A stretch of DNA of 64,000 nt from Paenibacillus polymyxa (GTDB lineage: Bacteria > Bacillota > Bacilli > Paenibacillales > Paenibacillaceae). Made by a program: the position numbers and the translations under genes. Under the pieces are notes generated by a model. That model made no database searches and had not been told where the DNA came from. It saw only the letters and a program-made list of their open reading frames with translations. The stretch covers positions 5,145,501 through 5,209,500 of the forward strand of contig NZ_CP015423.1 in the NCBI RefSeq assembly GCF_001719045.1. The letters run 5' to 3'. Shown one piece after another: positions 8,579 to 17,957 of this stretch; position 1 is the stretch's first letter; every line of letters begins with the position of its first letter.

Positions 8579-8620
8579 AACAGACATTCTCCAAGCAAAT
8601 TGGGGGATGTCTGTTTTTTT
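8579..8620 (+). terminator. Rho-independent terminator after the MATE gene
   Basis: AACAGACATTCTCC pairs with GGGGGATGTCTGTT across AAGCAAATT, then a T-run follows. Confidence 0.8.
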
Positions 8621-8697
8621 ACAAAAATAAGCAAAATGGGGATGTTCAAACTTTTCAAAAATTGCTAGAATATAGTAACCTCGAACGTAGTAGAGGT

Positions 8698-8721
8698 TTT
8701 CAAAGTTTCAAAGTTTCAAAG
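8698..8721. repeat. Tandem octamer, 3 x TTTCAAAG
   Basis: Three exact direct copies of TTTCAAAG, 41 bp upstream of the protease ATG, next to a small ACCTC...GAGGT hairpin. It could be a slippage product or a binding array. Confidence 0.6.
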
Positions 8722-8761
8722 ACGGATGGTTTCCGATTGAATCCATGAAGGAGGGAATAGG

Positions 8762-9742
8762 ATGGAACGTAAAGTGCATATCATTCCTTACCAAGTGATC
8801 AAGCAGGAGCAACAAGTGAATGAAATACCGCGAGGGGTAGAGCTGATTCAGGCTCCTGCGGTATGGAACCAGACTCGAGGCCGAGGCGTGAAGGTGGCGG
8901 TGCTGGACACGGGCTGTGATTCGGACCATCCTGATTTGAAGGCGCGCATTATTGGCGGCCGGAATTTCACGGATGATGATCAAGGTAATCCGGAAATTTT
9001 CAAGGATTACAACGGTCATGGTACGCATGTGGCGGGAACTATTGCGGCAGCAGAAAATGCGGATGGTGTCGTGGGTGTTGCTCCAGAGGCAGACCTGCTC
9101 ATCATCAAAGTGCTAAACAAGCAGGGCTCCGGTCAATATGACTGGATTATTCAAGGCATCTATTATGCGATTGAGCAAAAGGCAGATATCATATCGATGT
9201 CACTTGGCGGTCCTGAGGATGTGCCAGAGCTTCATGAAGCAGTAAAAAAGGCTGTAGCTAGCCAAATCTTAGTCATCTGTGCAGCTGGAAATGAGGGAGA
9301 CGGTGACGACAGAACGGACGAGCTCGGCTACCCCGGTTGCTATAATGAAGTGATTAGCGTAGGTGCTATCAACTTTGATAGGCATGCCTCAGAATTCAGT
9401 AATTCAAATAATGAGGTGGATTTGGTTGCACCGGGAGAAGATATTTTGTCCACCGTTCCGGGCGGCAAATATGCGACCTTTAGCGGAACTTCGATGGCTA
9501 CTCCGCACGTAGCAGGTGCATTGGCGTTGATTAAGCAGCTGGCGAATGCGAGCTTTGAGCGTGATCTTACCGAACCGGAATTATACGCACAACTCATCAA
9601 ACGCACGATTCCACTCGGCAATTCTCCTAAGCTGGAGGGCAACGGTCTACTGTACTTGACGGCAGTGGAGGAGCTTTCTCGTATTTTCGACGCGCAGCGT
9701 GTAGCGGGAATACTAACTGTAGGATCATTGAAGGTTAAATAA
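8762..9742 (+). CDS. Intracellular subtilisin-type serine protease (S8)
   Basis: 326 aa with no signal peptide. The N-terminal IIPYQVI at residues 7-13 matches the LIPY/F inhibitory propeptide motif of intracellular subtilisins (IspA/ISP-1 type). The catalytic triad is visible: D49 in VAVLDTGCDSDHPDL, H86 in NGHGTHVAGT and S244 in SGTSMATPHVAG, with oxyanion N177 in AAGNEG. These proteases act in the cytoplasm late in growth and are activated by removal of the propeptide. The ATG follows GAAGGAGGGAATAGG. Its own terminator follows. Confidence 0.92.
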   Translation: MERKVHIIPYQVIKQEQQVNEIPRGVELIQAPAVWNQTRGRGVKVAVLDTGCDSDHPDLKARIIGGRNFTDDDQGNPEIFKDYNGHGTHVAGTIAAAENADGVVGVAPEADLLIIKVLNKQGSGQYDWIIQGIYYAIEQKADIISMSLGGPEDVPELHEAVKKAVASQILVICAAGNEGDGDDRTDELGYPGCYNEVISVGAINFDRHASEFSNSNNEVDLVAPGEDILSTVPGGKYATFSGTSMATPHVAGALALIKQLANASFERDLTEPELYAQLIKRTIPLGNSPKLEGNGLLYLTAVEELSRIFDAQRVAGILTVGSLKVK

Positions 9743-9767
9743 ACCGTAACTTCAACTTCGGATATAT

Positions 9768-9800
9768 AGCGGCTCTCCTAAAGGGAGGGTCGTTTTTTTT
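9768..9800 (+). terminator. Rho-independent terminator after the serine protease
   Basis: GCGGCTCTCC / GGGAGGGTCGT stem with a four-base loop and eight T. Confidence 0.8.
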
Positions 9801-9897
9801 GATTTCAAATCTTAGGAAAAACTCCATTTACATTGCATTCAAATGTCGGGTAACATATACCTCAAAGAAAGGCATGAGTCAGAAGTGGAGGATGAAT

Positions 9898-10383
9898 ATG
9901 AACGATATCATGGCGCAAGCTGACGAGCTTAGACGAACAGGGCAAGCAGAGAAAGCACGTAAGCTTCTTTTAAAGGCATTAGAACAGCAGCAAAATGATG
10001 CAGAATTGTGGTATCAGACAGCTTGGACACATGATTCATTGGGCTTAGAGAGGGAAGCGGTTGCCTATTATGAAAAAAGCCTAGGTATGGCGTTATCCGC
10101 AGAATCAAGGAAAGGAGCCATCCTGGGATTAAGCAGTACATATCGTGTATTGGGAGATTACGCCAAGGCGAAAGCGTGGTTGGACACAGGAATGAACGAA
10201 TTTCCGGATTACAGACCGTTTCGGGTATTTTACGCGATGGTGTTATACAATCTGGGGGAATACGGGAAAGCCATGCAGGAGCTGCTAATGGAGGTGGCTG
10301 AGACGACCTCGGATTTATCTACACAGGAGTACTCACGTGCTATTCAATATTATGCAGATAAACTGGATCAGATCGAGGCATAG
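9898..10383 (+). CDS. Tetratricopeptide repeat protein
   Basis: 161 aa, soluble, all-helical. About three TPR units are visible: ADELRRTGQAEKARKLLLKAL near residue 6, AELWYQTAWTHDSLGLEREA near 32 and GLSSTYRVLGDYAKAKAWLD near 76, then AMVLYNLGEYGKAMQELL. The preferred ATG 9898 is six bases after GTGGAGG; an ATG at 9892 touches that site, and a longer frame to 9799 would overlap the previous terminator. TPRs mediate protein contacts; no partner gene or propeptide is seen next to it. Confidence 0.75.
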   Translation: MNDIMAQADELRRTGQAEKARKLLLKALEQQQNDAELWYQTAWTHDSLGLEREAVAYYEKSLGMALSAESRKGAILGLSSTYRVLGDYAKAKAWLDTGMNEFPDYRPFRVFYAMVLYNLGEYGKAMQELLMEVAETTSDLSTQEYSRAIQYYADKLDQIEA

Positions 10384-10433
10384 GTGAACCGGAGTGAGAG
10401 CATAAGCAGTAACGTATATATATGCTCGCACAT

Positions 10434-10486
10434 AAAAAGATCACAGTCAGAGAGCAGTAATTCTCTTCCCTGACTGTGATCTTTTG
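10434..10486. terminator. Bidirectional terminator
   Basis: AAAGATCACAGTCAG and CTGACTGTGATCTTT form a perfect 15-bp stem with A/T runs on both sides. It serves the TPR gene (+) and alsD (-). Confidence 0.85.
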
Positions 10487-10539
10487 CTGTTTATTGTTTA
10501 GCTATAGAGTCCGTAACTTGATGAGTTAAATAACTGTGA

Positions 10540-11286
10540 TTACTGCGCACCTTCAGTAACGGCAATTTCTTTCTCCAGGTTTTCTCTGGACAGGTTGGCC
10601 TTCAAGTAATCCGGGGTATCGGGCAGGACCAGATGCAGATTGGATTTTTGACAAATGCGGATGGTACACTTTTCGACGATAAAATCAAAGACATGCCCGC
10701 CACCAGTGCGTTCATCGTTAATAAAATGCAGATGAAATCCGGCTACCCCAATACCTTGAGCATAGGCAGGTGTCCAAAAACCTGTAATCACGCCGGAAGC
10801 CTCATTAAAAGTGAAGGTAGGCTGTGACTTGGTCGCTTCGATAAAAGGTTTGTATGGTTTAACTTGGTGAGGCACTGTCCGTGTCTTTACTTCATGAAAA
10901 GTGCCATCCATACGGAAGGCATAGAACAGATTACGGCTTGGAAACAACGTTAACAGCAGAGCTTCCAGCTCTTCACGATGCATAGGGCGGTCAATAGTAT
11001 ATGTGAAATCTTCCTGGAAAAAGGTGACGGTGGAAAAAGGTGTAGTTTCTTCCGGTTTTACGCGATGGGCCGTACCGTCTGGAAGCAAGTGATAAAATTC
11101 ACCATCGAACGCGATCATCTCGCCATTCAGTTGATCAAAGGTACCAATTCCGAAATCCCCGTGCTTTTGCAACTCCTCAAAGGCAACAACTCCGTCATAA
11201 AGACCATCTAATAGAGCAAGCATAGTGGATGTTTGGTAAATATCATGATCAGCTTCTTGCTTGGTTTCCAATTGCGCAACGGTCAT
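10540..11286 (-). CDS. alsD: Alpha-acetolactate decarboxylase
   Basis: 248 aa, converts acetolactate to acetoin. Seen: YQTSTMLALLDGLYDGVVAFEEL at the N-terminus, FGIGTFDQLNGEMIAFDGEFY, and the zinc-binding HLHFINDERTGGGHVFDF segment near residue 194 with His-x-His. Length matches the family. It lies 162 bp downstream of alsS on the same strand and ends at a strong terminator. The gap between them contains a possible separate promoter (TATAAC near 11400 on the minus strand). Works with alsS in acetoin/2,3-butanediol overflow. Confidence 0.95.
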   Translation of the reverse strand: MTVAQLETKQEADHDIYQTSTMLALLDGLYDGVVAFEELQKHGDFGIGTFDQLNGEMIAFDGEFYHLLPDGTAHRVKPEETTPFSTVTFFQEDFTYTIDRPMHREELEALLLTLFPSRNLFYAFRMDGTFHEVKTRTVPHQVKPYKPFIEATKSQPTFTFNEASGVITGFWTPAYAQGIGVAGFHLHFINDERTGGGHVFDFIVEKCTIRICQKSNLHLVLPDTPDYLKANLSRENLEKEIAVTEGAQ

Positions 11287-11448
11287 GGCAATACACTTCC
11301 TTTTATAATTGTATGCATTTATTTTCTTTCTTTTTCAATAATAAACGTAAAATTTCAGTAAATAACATGAATAACTCAAAAAAATCATAAAAAAAACGTT
11401 ATACTCCATAATTGTCATAAAGCCGTCACGACTGAGACATGGTTAAGG

Positions 11449-13143
11449 TTAGTTTAATTGGTTAGGCAGCAGTTTACGTCCCAACTGGATGTTATCCTGA
11501 TAATCAATCGGAATATCGACGACCACAGGACCATCGGTATGAAGTGCCTGCTGCAATACACTTTCTAGTTCTTCAGGAGAGTGCACGCGTAATCCAGTGG
11601 CGCCGAAGCTTTCAGCATATTTCACTACATCAACATCTCCAAATTTTACACCAGACGTTCTTCCGTATTTAATCTGTTGTTGAAAAGCGACCATGTCATA
11701 GGAACCATCTCTCCATACGATATGCACCAACGGTGAGTTAAGACGTACGGCGGTTTCGAGCTCCATGGATGAAAAAAGAAATCCTCCGTCTCCAGAAATA
11801 GAAACGACTTTGTGACCGGGATTGACGAGTGTGGCAGCAATCCCCCAAGGCAGCGCTACGCCTAGCGTCTGCATTCCGTTGCTGAATAGAAGGCGCCGCG
11901 GTTCATACGAACGAAAATATCGTGCCATCCAAATATAGTGTGAACCGACATCACAGGTGACTGTGACGTTATCATCAATCAGGCTGCGCAGTGTACGAAT
12001 AAATTGCAATGGATGAATCAGAAAATCATGCTTGTGTGCGGGAACAGCCGCTTGCTCGTTTAAATCATGGCGCAGACGATTCAATTGGTCGCAGGAGGAT
12101 TTAGGTAGCTTTAAGGTAGGTAATTCTTCTGCAAGGCTACCCACAATCAGGGCTATATTTCCGATTAGCTCGTAGTCCGGTTGATAATCATGATCAATAT
12201 CGGCTTGATGGTCATCCAGATGAATGAGTGTTCGGTTTGCCGGAATGTTCCAGTTTTTTGGATCGTATTCGATAGGATCATAGCCAATCGTCAGTACCAA
12301 ATCTGCGGCTCCAAGAAGCATATCACCCGGTTGATTGTGGAACAGACCCACTCTTCCAAAATAGTGGTCTTCTAGTTCACGGGAGATGGCTCCAGCGGCC
12401 TGGAAGGTTTCGACAACAGGCAGATCTGTATCTCGGATGAGAGCACGGATAGCTGCGGTGGCTTCAGGCGTGCTGGCTTTCATGCCAAGAAGAAGTACGG
12501 GCAGCTTGGCTTTTTTGATTTGCTCTGCGACTTGTTTGATGAGTCCGGCGGGTGCGGTTCCGAGTTGGGGAAGAGAAACCTTCTCAATGACTGTTACTTC
12601 AGATGACGAAGTCAACACGTCCTGCGGCAGGCTGACGAATGTGGCTCCAGGCTGGGCTGAGGTCGCAATTCGAAATGCATTAGCAATTGCTTCCGGTACA
12701 TTATCAGGATGTTCTACTTCTACACTGTATTTGGTGATGGGTTCGAATAGTCCGGCGTTATCCATGGATTGATGCGTGCGTTTCAAGCGTTCGGATCTTG
12801 GGACTGCACCCGCAATGGCGACGACAGGATCACTTTCTGCATTAGCGGTGACAAGTCCTGTCGCCAAGTTAGATGCGCCTGGACCTGAGGTAACAATGCA
12901 TACGCCCGGTTTACCGGTTAATCGACCGACTGCCGCTGCCATAAAGGCGGCATTTTGTTCATGACGACATACGATCAATTCGGGCCCCCGATCTTGAAGA
13001 ACATCAAAAACAGAATCGATCTTGGCACCTGGAATGCCAAAAATATGGGTAACCCCTTGCTTGATCAAGCAATCGACAACAAGGTCGGCTCCTTTTGTAT
13101 CGGATATAGTTTTAGTTTGAACAGCTTGCACTTTTGTACTCAA
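11449..13143 (-). CDS. alsS: Acetolactate synthase, catabolic type
   Basis: 564 aa from TTG 13143; a GTG nine bases upstream is the alternative. The TTG is preferred because AGAGGTGG lies five bases ahead. TPP enzyme condensing two pyruvates to acetolactate. Seen: [17 protein letters not shown] near residue 34, the glutamate activating TPP in [11 protein letters not shown], central domain and the Mg-TPP motif [20 protein letters not shown] near 450. It pairs with alsD and lacks any regulatory subunit gene, as expected of the pH-6 catabolic enzyme. Upstream lies a cre-like sequence. Confidence 0.95.
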   Translation of the reverse strand: MSTKVQAVQTKTISDTKGADLVVDCLIKQGVTHIFGIPGAKIDSVFDVLQDRGPELIVCRHEQNAAFMAAAVGRLTGKPGVCIVTSGPGASNLATGLVTANAESDPVVAIAGAVPRSERLKRTHQSMDNAGLFEPITKYSVEVEHPDNVPEAIANAFRIATSAQPGATFVSLPQDVLTSSSEVTVIEKVSLPQLGTAPAGLIKQVAEQIKKAKLPVLLLGMKASTPEATAAIRALIRDTDLPVVETFQAAGAISRELEDHYFGRVGLFHNQPGDMLLGAADLVLTIGYDPIEYDPKNWNIPANRTLIHLDDHQADIDHDYQPDYELIGNIALIVGSLAEELPTLKLPKSSCDQLNRLRHDLNEQAAVPAHKHDFLIHPLQFIRTLRSLIDDNVTVTCDVGSHYIWMARYFRSYEPRRLLFSNGMQTLGVALPWGIAATLVNPGHKVVSISGDGGFLFSSMELETAVRLNSPLVHIVWRDGSYDMVAFQQQIKYGRTSGVKFGDVDVVKYAESFGATGLRVHSPEELESVLQQALHTDGPVVVDIPIDYQDNIQLGRKLLPNQLN

Positions 13144-13280
13144 TGCTACCACCTCTTCTTCTTCTCTGTGAAATAACTAATGAAATACTTTTAATGTAAA
13201 TCAATGGATGTATATTGCAATTATAATACAATAACTGGTATTTTCAAGAAAGAAATTTTCAGAAAAAAAGAGAAAAATAT

Positions 13281-13294
13281 ATAAAACGTTTTCA
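13281..13294 (-). promoter_or_regulatory. cre-like site upstream of alsS
   Basis: ATAAAACGTTTTCA matches 12 of 14 positions of the CcpA consensus TGWAANCGNTNWCA. Acetoin genes in Bacillus respond to CcpA, so the location is sensible. Confidence 0.35.
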
Positions 13295-13460
13295 AAGTTT
13301 GATCTATCAAGGAAAATTAAAATTGTGGAATTTTCTTGTGGTGTCGGTCATCGAGAAGGTATAGAACAGATCTGTCCCAAATGGAGGCAGATCATTTTTA
13401 TCCGCTCACATGATAAAAATCACTTTCCTCTACAAAGGATAGCGGTTACAATGTAATTGT

Positions 13461-13474
13461 TGTTAACGTAAACA
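13461..13474. promoter_or_regulatory. LacI-family operator, distal uxaC site
   Basis: TGTTAACGTAAACA, a near-perfect palindrome with one mismatched pair. It shares TGTTAACGT with three other sites in the hexuronate locus. Confidence 0.6.
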
Positions 13475-13614
13475 TTAAATTTAAGGCGAAGCAAACCAGT
13501 ATGACATGATGTACAGGTATCATATTATAGTTGTATTGTCCTGTACAAATCATATGGATTTCCTACTGCTATGGGGAATGTAATTGTTAAAAGGCAAGTA
13601 GTATATCGAACATT

Positions 13615-13632
13615 TTTGTTAACGTTAACAAA
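13615..13632. promoter_or_regulatory. LacI-family operator, proximal uxaC site
   Basis: TTTGTTAACGTTAACAAA is a perfect 18-bp palindrome with the central CG typical of LacI-family operators, 39 bp before the uxaC ATG. The likely ligand is the LacI regulator encoded at 16854-17858. Confidence 0.75.
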
Positions 13633-13670
13633 TTGCTAGGAAACACGATTACAGAAGGGATGAGAAAGTA

Positions 13671-15095
13671 ATGACCAAAACGTTTTTAGACGAAAACTTT
13701 TTGTTGAGCAATCCAACGGCTGAAACCTTATATCATCAGTATGCCAAGGATATGCCGATTATTGACTATCATTGCCATTTAAGTCCACAAGAAATTTATG
13801 AAAATAAAAAGTTCAAGAATATTACGGAAGCCTGGTTGTACGGAGATCATTACAAGTGGAGACTTATGCGGGCCAATGGGGTCGAGGAGCGTTTGATCAC
13901 GGGGGATGGTGAGGATTATGACAAGTTTTTAGCTTGGGCCAAAACCGTACCTACACTAATCGGCAATCCGCTGTACCATTGGACGCATTTGGAGCTTCAA
14001 CGCTTTTTTGGTGTCTATGAGCTGCTGAATGAACAGAACGCAACTGTAATCTGGGAAAAGGTAAACCAAAAGCTGCAGGGAAATGGCTTTGGCGCACGAG
14101 ATCTGATTGTGAACTCGAAGGTAACTGTGGTGTGCACCACGGATGATCCGACGGACCATCTCGAATACCACAAACAAATCAGCAAGCTGAACGATTTCCC
14201 AGTGGCAGTGCTGCCAAGCTTCCGCCCCGACAAAGCTTTGGAAATTAATCGCGAAACTTTCCAGCCTTGGGTGGCTCGGTTGGGTGAAGTCAGCGGACTG
14301 GATGTTTCTGGCCTAGAAGGATTTTTGAATGCGCTGGCGAGCCGGGTGCGCCATTTCCATGCTGCCGGAGGCCGGGTATCTGATCATGCGCTCGATACTG
14401 TTGTCTATGAAGAAACGACACTGGAGGAAGCAGCAGCCATATTCAGCAAGGGGCTGGAGGAAGGCCATGTGACTCCTTTAGAAGAGGCCAAATATAAATC
14501 GTACGTTTTGGTTTTTCTTGGCAAACAGTATGCAGAACATGGCTGGGCTATGCAATACCACATTCACGCGCTGCGTAACAACAACACGGCTATGTTCCGT
14601 CATTTGGGACCGGATACAGGTTACGATGCCGTAAATGATGGCTCGATCGCTCGTCCATTGGCGGCATTGCTGGACGCACAGGAGATGGCAGGAGGATTAC
14701 CGAGAACGATTTTGTATTCGCTTAATTCGGTCGATTATCCAGTACTGGCAAGTCTCGCGGGCTGCTTCCAATCCGGTGGAACTGTAGGGAAAATCCAGTT
14801 TGGCACGGCATGGTGGTATAACGACCACATCGAGGGTATGCAGGAGCAGATGAAGTTGCTGGCTAACTACGGGGTGCTGTCCCGCTTTATTGGTATGCTG
14901 ACGGATTCCCGTAGCTTCCTGTCCTACACACGCCATGAATATTTCCGCCGTATACTTTGTGACTTAATCGGAACGTGGGTTCAGGAGGGTAAGGCACCTG
15001 AGGATCTGGAACTGCTCGGAGCAATGGTACAAAATATTTGCTACAATAACGCCGAGCAATATTTTAATTTCCCAACGGTTGTTCATAGTAAGTGA
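13671..15095 (+). CDS. uxaC: Glucuronate/uronate isomerase
   Basis: 474 aa, the usual UxaC length. It isomerises D-glucuronate to fructuronate and D-galacturonate to tagaturonate in the cytoplasm. Seen: the TIM-barrel metal motif MPIIDYHCHLSPQEIYENK near residue 28, VVCTTDDPTDHLEYH near 145, VLPSFRPDKAL near 175, and the C-terminal GMLTDSRSFLSYTRHEYFRRILCDLIG. Start ATG follows GAAGGGATGAGAAAGTA. It is first in the hexuronate set and carries two LacI-type operators upstream. Confidence 0.95.
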   Translation: MTKTFLDENFLLSNPTAETLYHQYAKDMPIIDYHCHLSPQEIYENKKFKNITEAWLYGDHYKWRLMRANGVEERLITGDGEDYDKFLAWAKTVPTLIGNPLYHWTHLELQRFFGVYELLNEQNATVIWEKVNQKLQGNGFGARDLIVNSKVTVVCTTDDPTDHLEYHKQISKLNDFPVAVLPSFRPDKALEINRETFQPWVARLGEVSGLDVSGLEGFLNALASRVRHFHAAGGRVSDHALDTVVYEETTLEEAAAIFSKGLEEGHVTPLEEAKYKSYVLVFLGKQYAEHGWAMQYHIHALRNNNTAMFRHLGPDTGYDAVNDGSIARPLAALLDAQEMAGGLPRTILYSLNSVDYPVLASLAGCFQSGGTVGKIQFGTAWWYNDHIEGMQEQMKLLANYGVLSRFIGMLTDSRSFLSYTRHEYFRRILCDLIGTWVQEGKAPEDLELLGAMVQNICYNNAEQYFNFPTVVHSK

Positions 15096-15135
15096 AGTTA
15101 TTGCCTAGGTGAGAACTCACTAACTTCATAAAAAG

Positions 15136-15176
15136 AGCTCTTGCCAGGAGCTTGTTTCAAACTCCCGGTAAGAGCA
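15136..15176 (+). terminator. Hairpin after uxaC
   Basis: GCTCTTGCC...GAG and CTC...GGTAAGAGC form a stem with a long loop. No strong T-run follows, so it may be a partial terminator or processing site between uxaC and the transporter gene. Confidence 0.45.
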
Positions 15177-15202
15177 ATTGAAAACAAAATAGTTATCAAC
15201 TG

Positions 15203-15318
15203 AGGATTTTGCAAAAATCCCATAAGCGACTTCCAATGAACAAGATATAGATCGAAATGGTTTAGTTCGTCTGTATCTTGCACTTCGGAGCGACTGGAAT
15301 CGAATTTTGCAAAATCCT
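15203..15318. repeat. Long imperfect palindrome in the uxaC-transporter gap
   Basis: Outer arms AGGATTTTGCAAAA (15203-15216) and TTTTGCAAAATCCT (15305-15318) are a perfect 14-bp pair. An inner stem CAAGATATAGA (15241-15251) pairs with TCTGTATCTTG (15270-15280), using G-U pairs. The whole 116 bp can fold into one long hairpin. Its sequence is unrelated to the CGATCGCTGTTG repeat family. Confidence 0.65.
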
Positions 15319-15365
15319 GAACTAATTATGTGAAAATAATTACAAACATAGAGGAGTGTGTAGGT

Positions 15366-16766
15366 ATGGGAGTGCCTATCGTGCAGGAGAGCGTCCAAAC
15401 TGACAACAAGACAGGCGAGCATATTAGCCTGAAAGAAAAGATTTCGTATGGTATGGGTGACTTTGGAAACGGATTCATGTTTGATTTGGGGCAGTTGTAT
15501 TTGCTGAAATTTTTTACCGATGTAGCAGGGGTTTCTGCAGGAGCCGCCGCAGGCATTTTCCTGGTCAGCAAGCTATTTGCCGCCGTCTGTGATCCCATTG
15601 TCGGGTCCTTTGTTGATTATCGCAAACATATCGGTACACGTGGAAAATTTAGACCTTTTCTTATCGTTGGAAGCGTTATCCTTGCAATTCTTACGATTCT
15701 TACCTTTATTTCGCCGAATATTTCGCCTACTGGAAAACTCATTTACGCTTATGCGTCCTATATGATCTGGGGAATTGGCTACTCTATTGTAAACATTCCA
15801 TACGGCTCGCTGGGTGCCGCCATTACGCAGGATACTCATCAGCGTGCCTCATTGTCATCCTTCCGTCAGGCGGGCTCGCTGGGCGCATTATTCGTCACCA
15901 GTGTCGTTGTCATGCCGCTTATTTTACTGTTTCCTAACCATCATGTTGGCTATCCGGTTGTGATGGGGATTATGTCACTCATTGGTGTGATCGCTTTCAT
16001 CATATGTTACCGAGGAACGAAAGAACGTATTATTAGCCAGTCCGGGCCAAAAGAGAAGCTATCTATAGGCGTTATCGTGCATACCTTTACGAATAACAAG
16101 CCTTTGCTGGTACTCGTTTTGATGACGATTTTCACCATATCCGCGTACAATATCAAGTCCGCACTACTGATCTATTTTGCCGAATATAACTTGGGGCATG
16201 TAGAATTAATGGCTTATATGAATTTTATTATTATCGGTTCGTCGCTACTGGGTGTGTTGTTCCTGCCCAAGCTGGTACGGCGCTTCGGTAAACGAAAAAC
16301 AGCCATACTGGGGATGCTGGTTAGTGTCATTGCCGACTCCATTAACTTTTTTATGCCTTCCAATGTATATATTTTTACAATCCTGGCCAGTATTTCGTTC
16401 ATTGGTATTAGTATTCCTAACGGGGTGACCTGGGCATTCGTGTCCGATATCATTGATTATGGCGAATGGTCATCCGGGGAGCGTAAGGAAGGGATTACTT
16501 ACTCGTTATTTAACTTTTCACGTAAGTTGGCTCAATCCTTGTCTGGCTTTCTATCGGGTATTGGACTAGCGCTCATCGGGTATGTTCCGAATGTGGTTCA
16601 GTCCTCTGGAACGCTGCTTGGGATCAAGGCATTGCTTTGTCTCTATCCGGCTGTTGCCCTGGCTTTGGCCATGCTGGTCATCGGTAAAATGTACAAGCTG
16701 ACTGACAGCAGACATGCAGAAATGGTTCAAGAGTTACAACGTCGACATGCGGATAACCGCGTATAA
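15366..16766 (+). CDS. GPH-family (glycoside-pentoside-hexuronide) cation symporter
   Basis: 466 aa with about 12 membrane segments. Family signatures: SYGMGDFGNGFMFDLGQLYLLKFFTDVAG near residue 25, DPIVGSFVDYRKHIGTRGKFRPF near 65 (conserved cytoplasmic loop), GYSIVNIPYGSLGAAITQD near 135 and FVSDIIDYGEWSSGERKEGITYS near 360. These proteins import glycosides or hexuronides with Na+ or H+. The position between uxaC and the LacI gene points to glucuronate/galacturonate or an oligo-uronide as substrate (inferred). ATG 15366 follows GAGGAGTGTGTAGGT; an earlier ATG at 15330 sits at the palindrome edge and lacks a site. Confidence 0.88.
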   Translation: MGVPIVQESVQTDNKTGEHISLKEKISYGMGDFGNGFMFDLGQLYLLKFFTDVAGVSAGAAAGIFLVSKLFAAVCDPIVGSFVDYRKHIGTRGKFRPFLIVGSVILAILTILTFISPNISPTGKLIYAYASYMIWGIGYSIVNIPYGSLGAAITQDTHQRASLSSFRQAGSLGALFVTSVVVMPLILLFPNHHVGYPVVMGIMSLIGVIAFIICYRGTKERIISQSGPKEKLSIGVIVHTFTNNKPLLVLVLMTIFTISAYNIKSALLIYFAEYNLGHVELMAYMNFIIIGSSLLGVLFLPKLVRRFGKRKTAILGMLVSVIADSINFFMPSNVYIFTILASISFIGISIPNGVTWAFVSDIIDYGEWSSGERKEGITYSLFNFSRKLAQSLSGFLSGIGLALIGYVPNVVQSSGTLLGIKALLCLYPAVALALAMLVIGKMYKLTDSRHAEMVQELQRRHADNRV

Positions 16767-16853
16767 TTTGTGAAAGTCTTCTTTTCCGGGCGGCTCCTGT
16801 GGTATGGTGGGTATATAATTTTTTTAGAGCCTCACTAAGGAAAGGATACGTAT

Positions 16854-17858
16854 ATGGCAGCTACCATTAAAGACATTGCCAAGTTGGCTAATGTTTCCCA
16901 TACAACCGTCTCCCGGGCGCTCAATAACAGCCCGCTGATTAAAGAAGATACGAAACGCAAAATTATGGAGTTGGCAGAGCAACTCAATTACATTCCAAAT
17001 TTTAATGCCAAAAGCCTGGTTCTCCAGCGCTCGCATACGATTGGCCTGTTTTTCACCAGTATTTCAGAAGGCACCAGCTCCAGTTTTTTTGCGGATACCA
17101 TCCGTGGAGTTAATCATGTCATCGGGGTGGATTACAATCTGTTTGTGCGAGGGATTGACGATTACGCCGATTTTTCGGCCATTCACCGCAAGCGTTTTGA
17201 TGGTATCATTCTGATGAGCCAGAGCGAGGCGGACAACCCTTTTATTTATCATGTGCTCGGTCAAGGCATTCCGCTTGTTGTACTGAATCGGCAGGTATCC
17301 GGGGCAGGGATTGTAAATGTGATTTCAAATGATAAGGAAGGGTCCTATGAAGCGGTCTCCTTTCTCGTTGAAAGTGGGCATGAACGCATTGCGATCATTG
17401 AAGGGGTAGAAGGCTTCAAGTCTACCCAGCAACGCCGCGAGGGTTTTATGAATGCGTTAATTGATAGCGGTAAGCCGATTCGACATGAATATATCGTGCA
17501 AGGCCATTATGATACTGAAAGCGGAAGCCAGGCAATGAAGCAACTGCTTTCCTTGCAGGAGCCGCCGACAGCGGTATTTTGCTCTAACGATGATATGGCT
17601 ATTGGGGCAATGAATGCGGTATTCGAAAATGGCTTGAAGGTACCAGAGGATATCTCTGTCATTGGTTTTGACGATATCGGGTTCTCAATGTATACGACTC
17701 CACCGTTAACAACGGTCAAAAGACCGATTGAGCAGATAAGTGAGCGCGGAGCCGCCTGCATTCTGGAACGAATTCAGTCACCGTCCAATGAGGGTGAGCT
17801 TATATTTATGGAGACCGCGCTCATGAAGCGGAAATCAACGGCAGGCAGACCACGCTGA
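16854..17858 (+). CDS. LacI family transcriptional regulator of hexuronate genes
   Basis: 334 aa. The N-terminal HTH TIKDIAKLANVSHTTVSRALNNS (residues 4-26) is followed by the hinge helix NAKSLVLQRSHTIGLFF. A periplasmic-binding-protein-like effector domain comes next, with IIEGVEGFKSTQQRREGF and VFCSNDDMAIGAMNAVFE. Genes around it and four palindromes of LacI type (TGTTAACGTTAACA-like) suggest that it represses uxaC-transporter and uxaB-uxaA and is relieved by a hexuronate intermediate. Function is inferred from context. The same product class in B. subtilis is ExuR/KdgR. Confidence 0.88.
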   Translation: MAATIKDIAKLANVSHTTVSRALNNSPLIKEDTKRKIMELAEQLNYIPNFNAKSLVLQRSHTIGLFFTSISEGTSSSFFADTIRGVNHVIGVDYNLFVRGIDDYADFSAIHRKRFDGIILMSQSEADNPFIYHVLGQGIPLVVLNRQVSGAGIVNVISNDKEGSYEAVSFLVESGHERIAIIEGVEGFKSTQQRREGFMNALIDSGKPIRHEYIVQGHYDTESGSQAMKQLLSLQEPPTAVFCSNDDMAIGAMNAVFENGLKVPEDISVIGFDDIGFSMYTTPPLTTVKRPIEQISERGAACILERIQSPSNEGELIFMETALMKRKSTAGRPR

Positions 17859-17883
17859 GTCTCTTTTGATTAACAGGCAGGTC

Positions 17884-17928
17884 AAAGGGGCAGAAACCAT
17901 GCTAGATGTATGGTTTCTGCCTCCTTTA
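17884..17928. terminator. Bidirectional terminator between lacI-type gene and poxB
   Basis: GGCAGAAACCAT and ATGGTTTCTGCC form a perfect stem with GCTAGATGT loop region, extended by AAAGG/CCTTT outside. Confidence 0.8.
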
Positions 17929-17957
17929 GGTTAAAATGTGCTCCGCTTCGTCTGTAT

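Larger units (their letters stand above)
13144..13670. other. Divergent regulatory region between alsS and uxaC
   Basis: 527 bp without a gene. It holds a cre-like site near alsS (13281-13294) and two LacI-type operators (13461-13474 and 13615-13632) on the uxaC side. A long T-rich/A-rich tract runs from 13240 to 13280. Confidence 0.6.

Noticed and set aside
9898..10383. Second peptide-signalling receptor (TPR protein at 9898-10383)
   Set aside because: Too short for an RRNPP receptor and no small exported frame overlaps or follows it before the terminator.
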